From Micrasema longulum (taxonomy: Eukaryota; Arthropoda; Insecta; Trichoptera; Brachycentridae): a DNA stretch of 64,000 nt. Below the pieces are notes generated by a model. It saw only the letters and a list, made by a program, of their open reading frames with translations, was not told the origin of the DNA and ran no database searches. The stretch covers positions 278,640 through 342,639 of the forward strand of contig JAGVSM010000496.1 of assembly GCA_022494885.1 (NCBI GenBank). Direction: 5' to 3'. A program made the translations under genes and the position numbers. Of this stretch, positions 23,280-34,671 are shown in pieces (within the stretch, counting starts at the first letter, position 1; each line of letters opens with the position of its first letter).

Positions 23280-23470
23280 TTGTGGTCCCGTGGTTAGTGT
23301 CTCGGACTCACGGATCAAAGATCCGTGGTTCGAATCCCACTCTACCCCAACTTGATTTCCATTTTCTAATAGTGAGTTATTTACAACTCGTTGAAAATGG
23401 CCTTCAAAATTGAATATTTGCGTAAATTATAAGAACGCGAACATTCCTTTTAAAAAAAAAATAATATTAA
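23280..23470 (+). mobile_element. SINE family 2, best copy
   Basis: tRNA-derived head with A-box-like CGTGGTTAGTGTCTCGG and B box GTGGTTCGAATCCCACTC (about 23327-23344), then a family-specific body: CTTGATTTCCATTTTCTAA, GTGAGTTATTTACAACTC, GTTGAAAATGGCC and an A-rich tail at 23450-23462. Copies at 34672-34850 and 52195-52380. The head could almost be a tRNA, but the anticodon arm is irregular and the body shows it is a SINE. Confidence 0.85.
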
Positions 23471-23489
23471 AAAATAAATATAAACTTAT

Positions 23490-23575
23490 AACAAAACAAA
23501 CCCGGACATTAAGCACGGTAAGGGGACGCGTCCACCACTACACTACGAGGCGGACGTTTGCCTGCTAGATTACCT
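23490..23575 (-). repeat. tRNA-like SINE head
   Basis: On the minus strand, CGCCTCGTAGTGTAGTGGTG (A-box-like) and a half B box, CCGGGTTTG, about 50 bases apart. No body is recognised. Probably the head of SINE family 1 or 3. Confidence 0.45.
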
Positions 23576-24479
23576 TTTTTTGGGATTTTTACCTGAGAGC
23601 AGCCATAGAGTAAAAACACTCGTCCAGAATTTCGGTTCTATTTCACACTCATAAATGTATTTTTCATTCGCCCAGATACAGACAAGCAATAATCTAAAGA
23701 TAAAAACAAGATAATAATATTACTGGAATATTTTTAATTTTATCTGCCGATTATTATATTTGTATGTATTTTGATAGAATTTAATTTTAGTGAATTATCC
23801 GTCTTATATTAAATGGTTAAGCATCCCTGTTATAACCCTTGCCTATTATTAATCCTCCCCTAAGAGTGGAACTCAGATGTAATTATCTACCCAGTAGATT
23901 CTACCGTGAGGTGCATGTCAGCATGTTGACTTACGAAGTTATCTCTGGCATGACAGAGTGATACATGATTCCAGCTATGAACATGTTACAAACGATGACA
24001 TCTGCTCTGAGCATAAAATAACTCGTGTTTTGGCAAATCCAGTTCACTGCATTTGTATGAAGGATTGCTCTTGTCAAATCGATTCTATGTAACAAATACA
24101 CATGTCACTTAACTGCTTTTGCTTAGTATAAACATACTTTCTAACATATTTCTACTAAATAAAATGCATTCGATTCTAAGCCATATTTATTAAATAAATA
24201 CGTTAGAAGTATTTATTACATAATATAAATAATAAAATATAACTTATTTTGCATAAATGTAGTTCTTATTTTGTTATCATTTTTTAATACATAATATCGA
24301 CAGTGGAAAGGAAAAAGTAACTACATGTGGCAACTTTAAAGAAGAGCAAATAAAAGTTTTTTCTTTCATTTTGGCGTAATTCCTACACGATTCAAATAAA
24401 AAATTAAAACATGAGATATCTTATTAGAAAAGTTTTATTCTCAAATTATTGTTGAAAAATCCACCTGGTCCAAGAAGTA
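23576..24479. other. AT-rich intergenic stretch
   Basis: No gene or known repeat. Confidence 0.45.
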
Positions 24480-24720
24480 TAAAAATTGAAAAATGTTTTC
24501 AGGCGTTGCCTAGAATGTGAGTGAAATAATTCAATCAGATGAATCTCACCCGCAATAATAGAGGTTTCAGCTCTTTAACTTCACAAACGTCAACGTCTAA
24601 CGAATACAGATATTTAAATATAGGCAGAATGGTGAATGTTAAACAGCGTTTAAAATGGCACGTCATGTCCCTATCTGCACCCCGAGGTTCATATGGCACT
24701 GCGTTAGTAAACCAAATACA
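24480..24720 (+). repeat. Dispersed repeat family D, copy 1
   Basis: Homologous to 32040-32165, 46925-47215 (inverted) and 47440-47600. Reads in frame as NNRGFSSLTSQTST, RYLNIGRMVNVKQR and KWHVMSLSAPRG. The inverted 47-kb copy reads FRRCIVCET, NNKGFSSLTSLKSTN and RQMVNVTQCVKW. Because the peptide is partly kept between copies, it may come from a coding part of an unidentified mobile element or gene family; I do not recognise it. Confidence 0.65.
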
Positions 24721-24785
24721 CTAAATACAGTGCATATTGATCAACTCTTACATGAAGGTAAGGTGATCAGTCTTTCTTTCAAGTG
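24720..24785 (-). mobile_element. SINE family 1 fragment
   Basis: Minus-strand body piece with TGCATATTGATCAA, TTACATGAAGGTAAGGTGATCA and a following GTCTT, corresponding to the middle of the 31.3-kb copy. Confidence 0.6.
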
Positions 24786-25544
24786 CTGGAGTTTTGCCAG
24801 TATTGTTTTGATAATTTGATGTATACATTTGCATAGAAATGCAAAGTGTTTTTTGTTTGCTGTTTGACTTCGTGTTATAATGGATTAGTTTTGTGAATGT
24901 TTCCAAGAAACAAAGGAGTTTTGAGAATTTGGTTATTTGGTTTGAATTACTACGTTCTTCTTCTTTTTGAAACGGGATTCCGGAAGTGTGGCCGCTGAGC
25001 AAACACTGTATTCCTTCAATGTTATACAAAACAACTAGAATAAGGTGAATAAACTGACCATGTAAATTTGATTGATTATATATTTGAAATAGTGCAGTTA
25101 GCTTTTAATGTTTCTGTTTCATTATTTTTGCGGCCTCATTGTAAAAAAACATTGAATTATTGGTAAGTCTAAAGAAAGACATGACTAGTCTTTATGTTTA
25201 ATTTCGGAAACGGGCAGGTGCTTTCATTATAATATTTTGCAAAGAAACGTTGTCTTTTTTCAAGCACTTTATGAATTTTACCTCCTTTTATACAACTAAA
25301 TAAAATGCGTGATTTTGAAATGTTAACGTTAAAAGAAATTCTAACTGATTTATCCATTTATTTGGATTTATCTCTGTGTCCAAGAGTATATAACAAAGAG
25401 TTCTGTGTGAAATAGAACCAAAACCATGGTATTTTTTACATTTTAGTTTTTAGTTTTCAATTTTAATTTTTCGATTTTAGGAGTCCAAAACCTGAGTATT
25501 TTCGACCTCAGGTAAAACTCTGAATAGGAAAATAAAGTCAAGAT
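24786..25544. other. Intergenic stretch
   Basis: A 93-codon minus-strand frame (24748-25029) partly overlaps the SINE fragment and shows no motif. No exon recognised. Confidence 0.45.
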
Positions 25545-25795
25545 GTCCGTGTTTGGTAGTGGTTGACGCATTAGCCTATCATTTTTGAGGTTCTGCGTTC
25601 GATTTCTGGCTAGGTGGACGAAAAACATTGATTTCATAAGTTGTTTAAACTGCAATATTTTATTGTTTCTGTACTGAAACCTGAAGCCTAAGACTGATCA
25701 CCTTACCCTCATGTGACAGAAGATCGAACTGCACTGCATTTGGTTTACCAATACAATGTTTTATGCACCATTTATTGCGAAAGGGGGATGATGAT
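25545..25795 (+). mobile_element. SINE family 1 copy
   Basis: Head with TAGTGGTTGACGCATTAGCC and degraded B box GCGTTCGATTTCTGG; body with TGAAGCCTAAGACTGATCA, CCTTACCCTCATGTGACA, TTACCAATACAATG, ATGCACCATTTATTGCGAAAG and a GATGATGAT tail. About 250 bp, full length but mutated. Confidence 0.8.
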
Positions 25796-26799
25796 AAACA
25801 TGTCATTTTTTTGTAGGAGTTGCTTATTTTTTGCCTTGCTTATTATGTACAAAGCTTATATTAACTGCAAAAGGTATGTTCCTTTTATATTTCTCAAAAT
25901 GTACTGTGAAGATCTGGTGGGACAATCGACTGTGGCTTTGTAAAAAAACTTCTCCGCGTTTGTTTTAAGAACAGAAAACAACAAAAACTCATTCTGGAGA
26001 AGCCGGACTATTGACAGGCATCAACACACCTTCCGTTCCACTTTGAGTGCGTTCGACATTTTTTGTCCTTTTTTTATTTATTTCAATAATTCAAGATTGA
26101 GTAAGTTCGTAGCAGACTTGGTGCGTTTTCCTGAAATCAAAGGGATGAAAGATTGTTGGAAAAATATTTTAGTTGCCTGTCCAGTAGTTTCACTTAAATA
26201 CCGGTCGTTTCAAAGCTTTCTATTCAGCAGTTCTACTTTTTATTTTCGGAAATTTGGTAAAATCGGGAGCTGTTTTCTTGAGAGTAGCTTCTCGAGCCTT
26301 TTCATCGGCTTTTTCAATCGTCGGTGTGAATTCCGCAGTGGCCTCTTACTCATCCGATAAACATATTCTGTGATCTGGATTTTTTTAAATAAACATGTGA
26401 TAGTGATGTATGTAGGTGTGTATGTAAACCATTGAAACACGGGCCAATATTGAGCGCTGTTTCAATTATTCCACTGTCTGATGAGCAGAAATTTGTACCC
26501 ACGGGTGTAAAATGTGGAAGATTGTACATATTTACATAATCCCATAATGATATCGCCACCCCCGCTAACATCAAAGGGTTAATAGTCAACATTGCTATGG
26601 TGGCTGTAGTAATGAACGAGCTCCAACCGACCGACCGACCCCGTGAAGCCGCCTGCTGTGCAGTAAGGGTTGGCTGTTGACTTCCAAATTTAGTATTTTC
26701 ATTAATTTTGTGCAATTTTGACTTTTACTCAACAATTATCTAGGCATCATAAATAACATACCCACATGATTTAAAAATTACTCAAAATATTCATTATTC
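25796..26799. other. Intergenic stretch with unexplained open frames
   Basis: Two minus-strand frames stand out. One (about 26230-26340, minus) reads EFTPTIEKADEKAREATLKK and then TAPDFTKFPKIKSRTAE, a lysine-rich run that looks coding, but it ends in stops either side. The other is a 121-codon frame at 26350-26715 with a hydrophobic stretch (TATIAMLTINPLMLAGVAIS). No match known to me; both could be chance or decayed elements. Confidence 0.3.
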
Positions 26800-27045
26800 A
26801 AACGCAAACCCACACCCAATGGTGCATAGGGCAGTGCCTAATTGCACTAATTACAGCGTGTCTTGATCATTTTTGTTACATGAAGGTAAGACGATCAGTC
26901 TTACGCTTCAGGTAGGTACCAATCCAGGGACTATAAAATATTCTAGTGTGAAAACACCTTTTTATATAAATATTTCATATCAACCATGTCGGGAATCGAA
27001 CCCGAGACCTTTTGCATGGTAGGCTAACGCGCTGACATTTCAAAA
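26800..27045 (-). mobile_element. SINE family 1 copy, nearly complete
   Basis: Minus strand: CAATGGTGCATAGGGCAGTG, ACATGAAGGTAAGACGATCA, GTCTTACGCTTCAGGTA, ATTCTAGTGTGAAAAC, ACCATGTCGGGAATCGAACC (complement of the B box) and TAGGCTAACGCGCTGACA (complement of the A-box side). Colinear with the 31.3-kb copy. Confidence 0.85.
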
Positions 27046-27289
27046 TCATTTGGATTTAAAATTTCACTGTATACTTGGATAAAATTAAAAACGTACATGG
27101 GTTTTTACTTAGTTTCATATTGATATGTTTGTGTTTATCAATGCAGCCATAAACTTTATGATTGCGTTATTAAATTTCGAAAACGGTTTTATAACGAACC
27201 GTGTTGTGAGAAATTGGTTTAATTTGTTTTGCATGGCTTTGAATATCCGTTTAATGTGATGCATAATCAAAAAGGGATTATGATTTCAA

Positions 27290-27560
27290 TTTGCATGCGT
27301 TTTATGGCGCAGTTTGCCTTAGATTGATCACGCATGGCCATACAAACAGTCCCGCGAGATTCCGATTATACGAGTAGTAGAGCTCTAAACATCCCCTATC
27401 CTCCTAAAGTAAGCGGGAATAAGCGAAACGCCCCGAGAATTAAAATATTCAAATTGTTTCCAATGAAAATTACATCTCACCCCGTGGATGTCGGGGGTCG
27501 GGGGAAGCACGTGGCTTGTGACATAAAAGGGTGCTTTCTATGAAGACGTTGGTCCTTACA
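27290..27560. promoter_or_regulatory. Candidate conserved non-coding block
   Basis: CpG-containing, non-repetitive stretch with GGCGCAGTTTGCC, CGGGAATAAGCGAAACGCC and GTCGGGGGTCGGGG. A 69-codon plus-strand frame (27334-27543) covers it, without recognised motifs. Composition differs sharply from the AT-rich flanks. I infer regulatory or unannotated exon sequence; nothing in it proves either. Confidence 0.25.
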
Positions 27561-28479
27561 GCCACCCATTTATTATTTATTGCCATTATCGTTATTTATG
27601 TAAGCACATGCATACGAGTAATTTTACTGACTCAATTTCTTTTTTTACTGGTTCGCCTTAGAATTGACTAAGTCGATGTAACATTTCCTATATACTCAAT
27701 AAAACTAATGCCCTGGCTTAATAATTATGTGGCTTGGATCTAAAAGGGCCAGTGCCAGATTTATTTATCTTCTTTCCAACATTTTGTAAAGGGTCGATTA
27801 AATAAACAATATATTTAAATAAACGCGGTCAAGTTTTTATTAATATTTGTAATACACGTTAAACAATTCACTTCAATGCCACAAAATGGATAAAAAAAAT
27901 AATCTTCCGTAATATTTTTATTTACGACATTGGCGCTTATCGATCCAAGACACAGAATTTTTGGTGTGGGTATCTTCATAATTTAACCAAAGATAAAACA
28001 GATAAACGATGAACCTACTTAAAATAGGAAAATATTAACATTGATGTGAAATTTTCAAAAACAGATGTTGAACTTTTAAAATAAAAACAATTTTAATTTA
28101 TTTTCATGATTTTCCATGTTATAAAAAAATTAAGTTAATTATTATACGTTGAACTCGTATGTAATGATTATTTTTTTTTAAGTTTACATCTACAACATCT
28201 ATTTTTTTTTTAATACTATGGCAATTTGTTAAAAAAAAAAAGAAATGGTTTATCACCGAGCTTTCAATCTGTATTTTTTATTCGATGAAACTATCAAAAA
28301 TATGTAATTGATATTTCCCGTATTTTCTAAATTGAATTAAGTCAAATGCAATAAAAATAGAATGACTGTTGACTTAAACATTAACCTTGTGTTTAAAGAT
28401 AACAAATTCGTATTTGGGTTATCAAAAATGGCGATTTAAATAGCTATAATGAATTGGTAATACAAATACAGCTCGTTCA
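27561..28479. other. AT-rich intergenic stretch
   Basis: Poly-A/T-rich sequence with no gene or repeat family. Confidence 0.45.
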
Positions 28480-31130
28480 TTGCACATGTGACTAATCTGG
28501 CGTTCGAATAATATATATAAAAGTATATTGTAATATATTATGCCGTCCGCGTTCACGCGAATGTGGATCACTTTTCTGATTTCGAATCTATTCCGTGAAA
28601 TGAAACATTTCAAAATGCTCATTAAATTTATATGCGGAGAAGCAATAATTTACTATAAATACATTTAGTATAATTACATGAATCTATACGATCCCGGTGA
28701 CTTTTAGAAGCAGACAACAATAGCCGAAGCTAATGCCGCCAGTGTTTTACGAAAAATTATTACCCCAATTGCTCGGATGACATTTATTTTAATATAAAAT
28801 CATTCGATGAATTGGATAATTGCCCGATTACTCCGCATTCGTTGAATTTAGATAAATCATTCAACCAGAAATGTCCGCATTCGTAAAAATTTACTTGATT
28901 CGAACACGTCACATTACTATATAAGATCCTTAATTTATAACTCGGTAATCAATTTATAAGGGATACTAATCATTCGTACTGCGTAATTAATCATGTGTGA
29001 TTGTGAAATACGTAAAATAATAATCAATCATTTGTCGCTTTTGACGAGGGAAATCAGCACAATTTACATTATTTTATAGGACTTTCTCTTTTTTAATCAC
29101 TTAGTTTTCATGCAGACGAGGGATTATGTTAATTTTAAATTTATAATTCTTAATGATATCACCAGAATTTCGACTAATCATTCTTTATAGAGTCGTATTT
29201 TTAATTTAAACCCCGCCTATCAAATATCTTTGCCGCTTTATTTTGCATAAAAATAATGTCATTCAGCAGAAATAGTTTTTATAATACATTAATAATATTT
29301 TTAATCATCAAATATAACTGTAACTTATTTGACCGACTGTTATTTGTGAAAATAAAGTATTATTTTTGTTACACACTTTACAATAAAGTGTATAACGAAG
29401 TTATTTTTTTATCCTTTGATATTTTTAGTTTAATTATCTCTCATCAAGAACATTTCAATATGATGTGTTCATTATTATTCTGCTGTTGGATTACAAATGA
29501 AAAGTGAATAATCTGACTAAGAAATATACGTTTTTAAAATCGAAAGTACGTCTGGTATTTATAAAGGGAAAGAATGTTTTGGTAATTGTTAAATTTTAAT
29601 CTACATAAAAAATCAGTCTACATATCAATACTAAACTTGATATGAGAATATTGCAAGTAAAGAAGTATGATTGTGACCTTATCCACGCATGGCCCATCCG
29701 AAAAGGCTTATCCATCCCTGGGGGTCAATTTCGTATTCCAGGCGCTCTTTGTTTATTACCAAACTATTAATAAATTCGTGAAATTGATATAGGGGTCATT
29801 TAAAAACATCAGGGCACGCCAATGCCGTGTCGCTGCAGCAAATGACACGGTACTGTAGTAACCAACTCACTGTATACATATTATGTACGTGCATACTTTA
29901 GTATTTGTACTACACGTCCGCGCGTACATCCATGCCGAGTACAAGCCGAGAATTATAATATCATGTTTGATGGGATCGATGATTGTCGATTTCTACTGTT
30001 GACATTTGAGACAATAAGTTCCGTGCTACCCGGAACTAAGCTGGTAGTTTCCCTTCTAATTTTAGATATTTTTTAAGATAATAAAACATCACATAAATAA
30101 TATTTAAAATAAAGTTATTTGCACACATACTTGTTTACACTTTGTTAAATATATAAAGATGTAGATATTTTTTTATTTTATTTGCCATTAAAAAAAACAG
30201 TATTTACGAATAAATCAAAATTAAAGGCTGAATTTAGTTTTCTACATAATATTAAACAGCAAAAAAGCATACCTGTGCTGTAAAAAAGCTATTCCATATT
30301 TCCCCACTTCAAAAAATGAAATATTAGAAAAAAAAATCTTTGCTTTAGGTACTTAAAAAGTTCCTCTTTAAAAAAAAATTCTACGTGACTTACGAATCGT
30401 TTTTTTAAACAAATTTAAATTCGCCAAAGTGAAAAGCACATTATAAAAAAATATATATATATCTATTGGATTGAATAAATACAATTGTTTACAAATGTTC
30501 TGACAGATGGTTTTTTTAAAAAGCATTGACTTATAGAAAGAAATATTCTTCTTACTAATAATCTCTAAATCAATCTTTTGAAATGATTTTCGATTTGTAT
30601 TTTTTTTTATCGTTTTGGAAAATTTTAAAGATAAACAAAAAAGCCTTTCAGTACTTCATTTCCAAAATTATCGAAAGTGAAATTGACGTGATTTTATAAG
30701 AAGCGCTGTTAGCATCCATTGTAGGGTGTTTTGTAATGTCAGTAGGTAATTTTCAATCTAATAAATTAATTTTCTATACAGTCTTGATACTGTAATATGA
30801 ACGCGCGCCCGCAATTCACAAATTAATTTTTTAACCCCAATCCGAAATGTGTGATGTAATAAATGGGAAATAAATAATGCTCGGCTTTTGTGCATAGGCT
30901 TTTAATAACAGTTAATTTAATTAGGGCCCAGTAGCGGGTGGCTTTGTGCGCACACGATGTAAAATAAGGCAAGTCATATTTTTGTCCGACCGTTAAAAAT
31001 TATATAAGCGAAATGGTAAATAAAAACGTCACCGAGAAGGCGGCCTGATATATTGCGTATATTTATTAGAAGCTTCAGGGCGCGACCATTTGTCATCACT
31101 CGACGTAAGGAGTCTTCCCTTGTCGGAAGT
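28480..31130. promoter_or_regulatory. Cluster of candidate conserved non-coding blocks
   Basis: Three more complex, CpG-containing blocks at about 28540-29060, 29660-30060 and 30780-31130 are separated by AT-rich spacers. The first is rich in TAATCA/TAATTA homeodomain-like cores (for example GCGTAATTAATCATG). The second holds the hairpin CCGTGTC/GACACGG around 29826-29852. No open frame with coding character spans any of them and no transposon marks are present. I infer possible enhancers of a developmental gene outside the window. Confidence 0.25.
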
Positions 31131-31317
31131 TTACAAAATACATTTTTTAATATTCACTAAATACTGAAGCACAGGGCTGCCATAATATAATAAATTGCTC
31201 TCTAAAAGGGTGAACCGAATCGAAATCATTTATTGTTTCGAGAATTAACATAAACGTAAAAAATGCCAAAATTTTGGGTATGTCTAAAGGCTTTTAGACT
31301 CTTAAATTAACCCGGAT

Positions 31318-31585
31318 TGTCAGTCTCGTGGTGTAATGGTCAGCGCATTCTCCATGTAAGAGTTCTCGGGTTCGATTCCCGACATGGTTGATAAAGAATA
31401 TTATTTAAAATAGTGTTTTTCACTAGAATATTTCATAGTCCCTAGACTAGTACCTGAAGCGTAAGACTGATCACTGATCACCTTACCTTAATGTAACAAA
31501 ATGATTAAGATACACCGTGATTAGTGTACCAATGCAGTGCCCTATGCACCATTAGGTGCGGAAAGGGAATGATGATGACGATGAA
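31318..31585 (+). mobile_element. SINE family 1, most intact copy
   Basis: Best family representative. tRNA-derived head: TCGTGGTGTAATGGTCAGCG (A box) and CTCGGGTTCGATTCCCGAC (B box). Body: ATGGTTGATAAAGAAT, TCACTAGAATATTTCATAG, CCTGAAGCGTAAGACTGATC, ACCTTACCTTAATGTAACA, TACACCGTGATTAGTGTACC, AATGCAGTGCCCTATGCACC and ATTAGGTGCGGAAAGGGAA, then a (GATGAT)n tail. A small duplication (ACTGATCACTGATCA) is specific to this copy. It would be transcribed by Pol III and moved by a LINE partner. Ten or so copies or fragments lie in the window. Confidence 0.9.
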
Positions 31586-32039
31586 ATTAACCCACTAGAA
31601 AGTTTATTAAATCAAAAATTACCAAATGAAAGAATTTATTAAAATAAGTTCTCAACAAAAAAAGTTTATTGAATATTACTAATAATAATATTATGTTTTT
31701 AGCGTTAACTTTTTATGTACATATATCAGGAGGTAATCTACAAAAATGGTCATATCCACTTTCGTTAAAATTGACTACTTTAAGTTTCCGTATTGATGCA
31801 GAACAGTGAGGGACTTGACGAAATTTGAATTTTAGAAATTTAAAAACATTTAACTTTTGTGCAAATAGAAGTGAAATTGATACATTGGAAGCAAAGGCGA
31901 TGCTCTAAAATACCCTGTTAACCCTTGTGTGATTTTGTAAAGGATGAAATATTATCAATTCACAAAAAAAAATTGCTTGCTTGTATGAGTGAATCCGAAA
32001 AAAGACATTTATAATTAAAACGGATTCGGGTATGTGGTG
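31586..32039. other. AT-rich intergenic stretch
   Basis: No gene or repeat family seen between the SINE and dispersed repeat D. Confidence 0.45.
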
Positions 32040-32165
32040 GAAGCTTTCAATGCTGACCCTTGTGAAATAAACAACAGATGGAAGAGTTGAGGAAGTGTGG
32101 ATATCCGAACATGGGCAGAATGGTGAATTTTACACAGTGTGTAAAGTTATCCCTCTCTGTTGCGA
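32040..32165 (+). repeat. Dispersed repeat family D, copy 2 (diverged)
   Basis: Shares GGCAGAATGGTGAATTTTAC, CAGTGTGTAAAGTTATCCC and CTCTCTGTTGC with the family. The upstream part is weaker. The peptide frame is broken. Confidence 0.55.
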
Positions 32166-32389
32166 CAAATTTAAATAATATCATCTATGTGCCAATATAA
32201 GTTTGAAAATTCAAATAAATTGTTTCATGGTTACCTACACATTTTATATATCTCAAAACTACTTACTACTTGCTCATTAAAAAAAATTATAACTCCGACT
32301 TACAACTACGTAAGTTTTACTTTAACTCAAATTGCATCCTGGCGTGTTAAGTATATGATTAATTTATAAGGACTTTTATTGGTTTACAT

Positions 32390-32680
32390 AGTTTAGCCGA
32401 ATGCGAAACAACTGAACGGCTGGGACCGAACATCTGCGTCAGAAATCTTAAGGGAGCAAGCGCTTCCCCGCCCGCGCCAGTGTGCAGCGCCCGCACACTA
32501 CCAAGCCTGTACCATGACACATAACTCAATTACTCAAACAAGCCTAATTGCGCACTAAATATTACCGCAGTCATTTTTCATGTGTTCACTCCGGTAATAG
32601 TGGCACCGAAATTGGGAGGACACGTTCTCCCGGTAATTGCAGGTAAGAACTTACGAAGCGGCTTATTTTCATGTAGGTAC
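32390..32680. promoter_or_regulatory. Candidate conserved non-coding block
   Basis: CpG-containing and GC-richer (CCCCGCCCGCGCCAGTGTGC at about 32466-32485), without repeats. A GCAGGTAAGA at 32638-32647 resembles a splice donor, but no exon frame leading to it was recognised. Confidence 0.25.
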
Positions 32681-32881
32681 GTTACGCTTCTTGTCATCGA
32701 CAATTTATGTAACCAGGTGCTTGTTAATTCGAATTTTTATTACTATTCTTCGAATGTTCATTGCAGAAATAGAATTAAATTCATTCGGTTTTGTGAAAAT
32801 ATTCATTGGCCAACTCGCGTCGCTCCATATCAGGTATACAAATTCGTAAAAAAATCCGATAACATTATTATTTTACACGTG

Positions 32882-33457
32882 TAGGGTCAAAGCGCCAGTA
32901 AATGACCACCCCCCAGTAAATGATCAATGGTTAATAAAATACAATATAATAAGAATTGCTACATTGCTAGAAACTATGACAAAAGCGGTAGGCGGACACA
33001 TATTTTAGTAAGAAAAAAATCTATCAATTTTGAACTGTGAGTTGTCAAAAGGTAATAGTGCGTCTTCCCGTTATTGTTCTGAGATTGATAGTGTTTTTAA
33101 AAGGAAAGGTGTGGTAAATGTTTTATTTGATGCTATTTCTTACGCAATTCTTCGAATATATACATATTCTAATGTGTTAGGGTGTTTTATAATGTTATGA
33201 AGTAACTAAATCTGAGTATTATTTTTACTGGGGTAGTAGTGGTCATTCACTGGTGTTTCTGCTATTTTTTTGAGTAATATTAATTATAGTTGGAATACTC
33301 GTATTCCAATAATAAAGTAAAAGTACTTAGAAAAATTAATGTATTTTTTATTGTTTTCTTTTATTTTGTACGCTTAGATAGTGAAATTTATACCTTTAAT
33401 GTGGATTTCACCACAAGCTGAACCTTAAACGGTCATTCATTGGTGCTTTGACCCTAT
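32882..33457. mobile_element. TIR element E, 576 bp, TA-flanked
   Basis: Ends are TAGGGTCAAAGCGCCAGTAA on the left and its near complement, ATTGGTGCTTTGACCCTA, on the right, about 28 bp with GGTCATT continuing inside; TA is the likely target duplication. Two more copies of the inner TIR motif occur: CCCCAGTAAATGATCA just after the left end and GTGGTCATTCACTGGTG at about 33238-33254. No transposase frame. Non-autonomous. Confidence 0.85.
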
Positions 33458-33639
33458 CTTATCTATGAATTAATTTTGTATTAATACATTGCACCTACTG
33501 TAACACGTGGTTATAGATACGTCTAACTATCAGCCCAAATTATTGGGGAGTTTTTTGTTTGCTCTAGGAAGGGAAAATTAAATGTTACTCTTACTTCAAT
33601 TTTTATTATAAATTGTCCGTAGACGCTAACTGCCTTTGA

Positions 33640-34060
33640 GGCAATTAATTACGACTCGGTATTCACAATTGACATTTTAAAACATACCAAGCAATTAGTC
33701 ACAGAACTCCCAAGCGGTTCCAACTGAGAATATTCTAATATGACGAGCTTCTCTGCGGAATGCGCCGCGCCGTCGAAAAAGCTTTCAATCTGATTATATT
33801 TAATATGGCGTCATATAAACACACACGCGGAACACAAATCTGTCTCACTTAATACGCGGTATTAGATGGTGCGTTTGGTTTGTATCAGCCTCAACATATA
33901 TCATATCAGTATTATGTAAGCCGCTCCAGGCATTCTCAGGCGCTGCACTCCATCATTGAAGAGACACAGATATATTCCTGAATATCTGATGAACCGACCG
34001 AGATAATGGAATACTGTTTTGTCAACGAATTATCATTCCCATTATGAGCACGACACTAAA
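33640..34060. promoter_or_regulatory. Candidate conserved non-coding block
   Basis: Complex, CpG-containing sequence (TGCGCCGCGCCGTCG, CACACACGCGGAACAC) between AT-rich flanks with no repeats or coding frame. Function is unproven. Confidence 0.25.
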
Positions 34061-34254
34061 AAGTTACAAAAAGAATCTACGTTTTCTCGATTATATATCA
34101 CTTTTATTACGGAAAATAAAAACTTGCCTCTTCTTAATACTTTTAATGCTGATTAATGTCAGTCGGTAATTAAAAGCAATAATAACCATTTGTTTCAAGT
34201 AAATCAAATATTTTATATGGTTCCCACAGTATGTATTTGTCCTAACATATTCAT

Positions 34255-34430
34255 AGTTATTATAATTCATTTTTTGCGGCGCAACAGGCCAGTGGAGCCC
34301 AATAATAGTAGTAAATAACAGCCAGAACACCCTGGCTCGAGCAAAATACATGTTTTCATGTTCTCAGCAGAAATCGAACCCGGAACCTCCCGTGCATGAC
34401 TGTCTTAACCAAGGAGGTCATCAATGCTAT
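34255..34430 (-). mobile_element. SINE family 3, copy 1
   Basis: Minus strand: B-box complement AGAAATCGAACCCGGAACCT, followed on the plus strand by an A-box-like AACCAAGGAGGTC; body has TGCGGCGCAACAGGCCAGTG, AATAATAGTAGTAAATAAC and AACACCCTGG. The same order occurs at 50270-50445. Confidence 0.75.
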
Positions 34431-34671
34431 TGTGTTGTTAGTAATGTAATATTATTAAGTTATTATTACTATTAATCATATCAGTATAATTAAATAAACA
34501 AATTTACCACATTGCTTACTAGTTTTCAATTGACCAACCTTCATTCAGGATATAAAATATAAATTATCTATTTTTTTTAACAAAGTTCCGAGTTAAAAAT
34601 TAATGAAACGATGAGAAATGTATTATTATCCCGTAAACAATATTTACAAAATTGAATTTTAAATCTGGAAT

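Noticed and set aside
23280..23352. Possible functional tRNA gene
   Set aside because: Good B box and partial A box, but the anticodon arm is irregular and the same head is joined to a repeated body at two other sites, so it is a SINE.
26350..26715. 121-codon minus-strand frame as a membrane protein
   Set aside because: A hydrophobic stretch exists, but no homology, no start context and no neighbouring exon support it.
31318..31390. Possible functional tRNA gene
   Set aside because: Head of SINE family 1; followed by a body found in about ten places; acceptor stem does not close.
32638..32647. Splice donor GCAGGTAAGA
   Set aside because: No coding frame or acceptor could be linked to it; such matches are frequent by chance.
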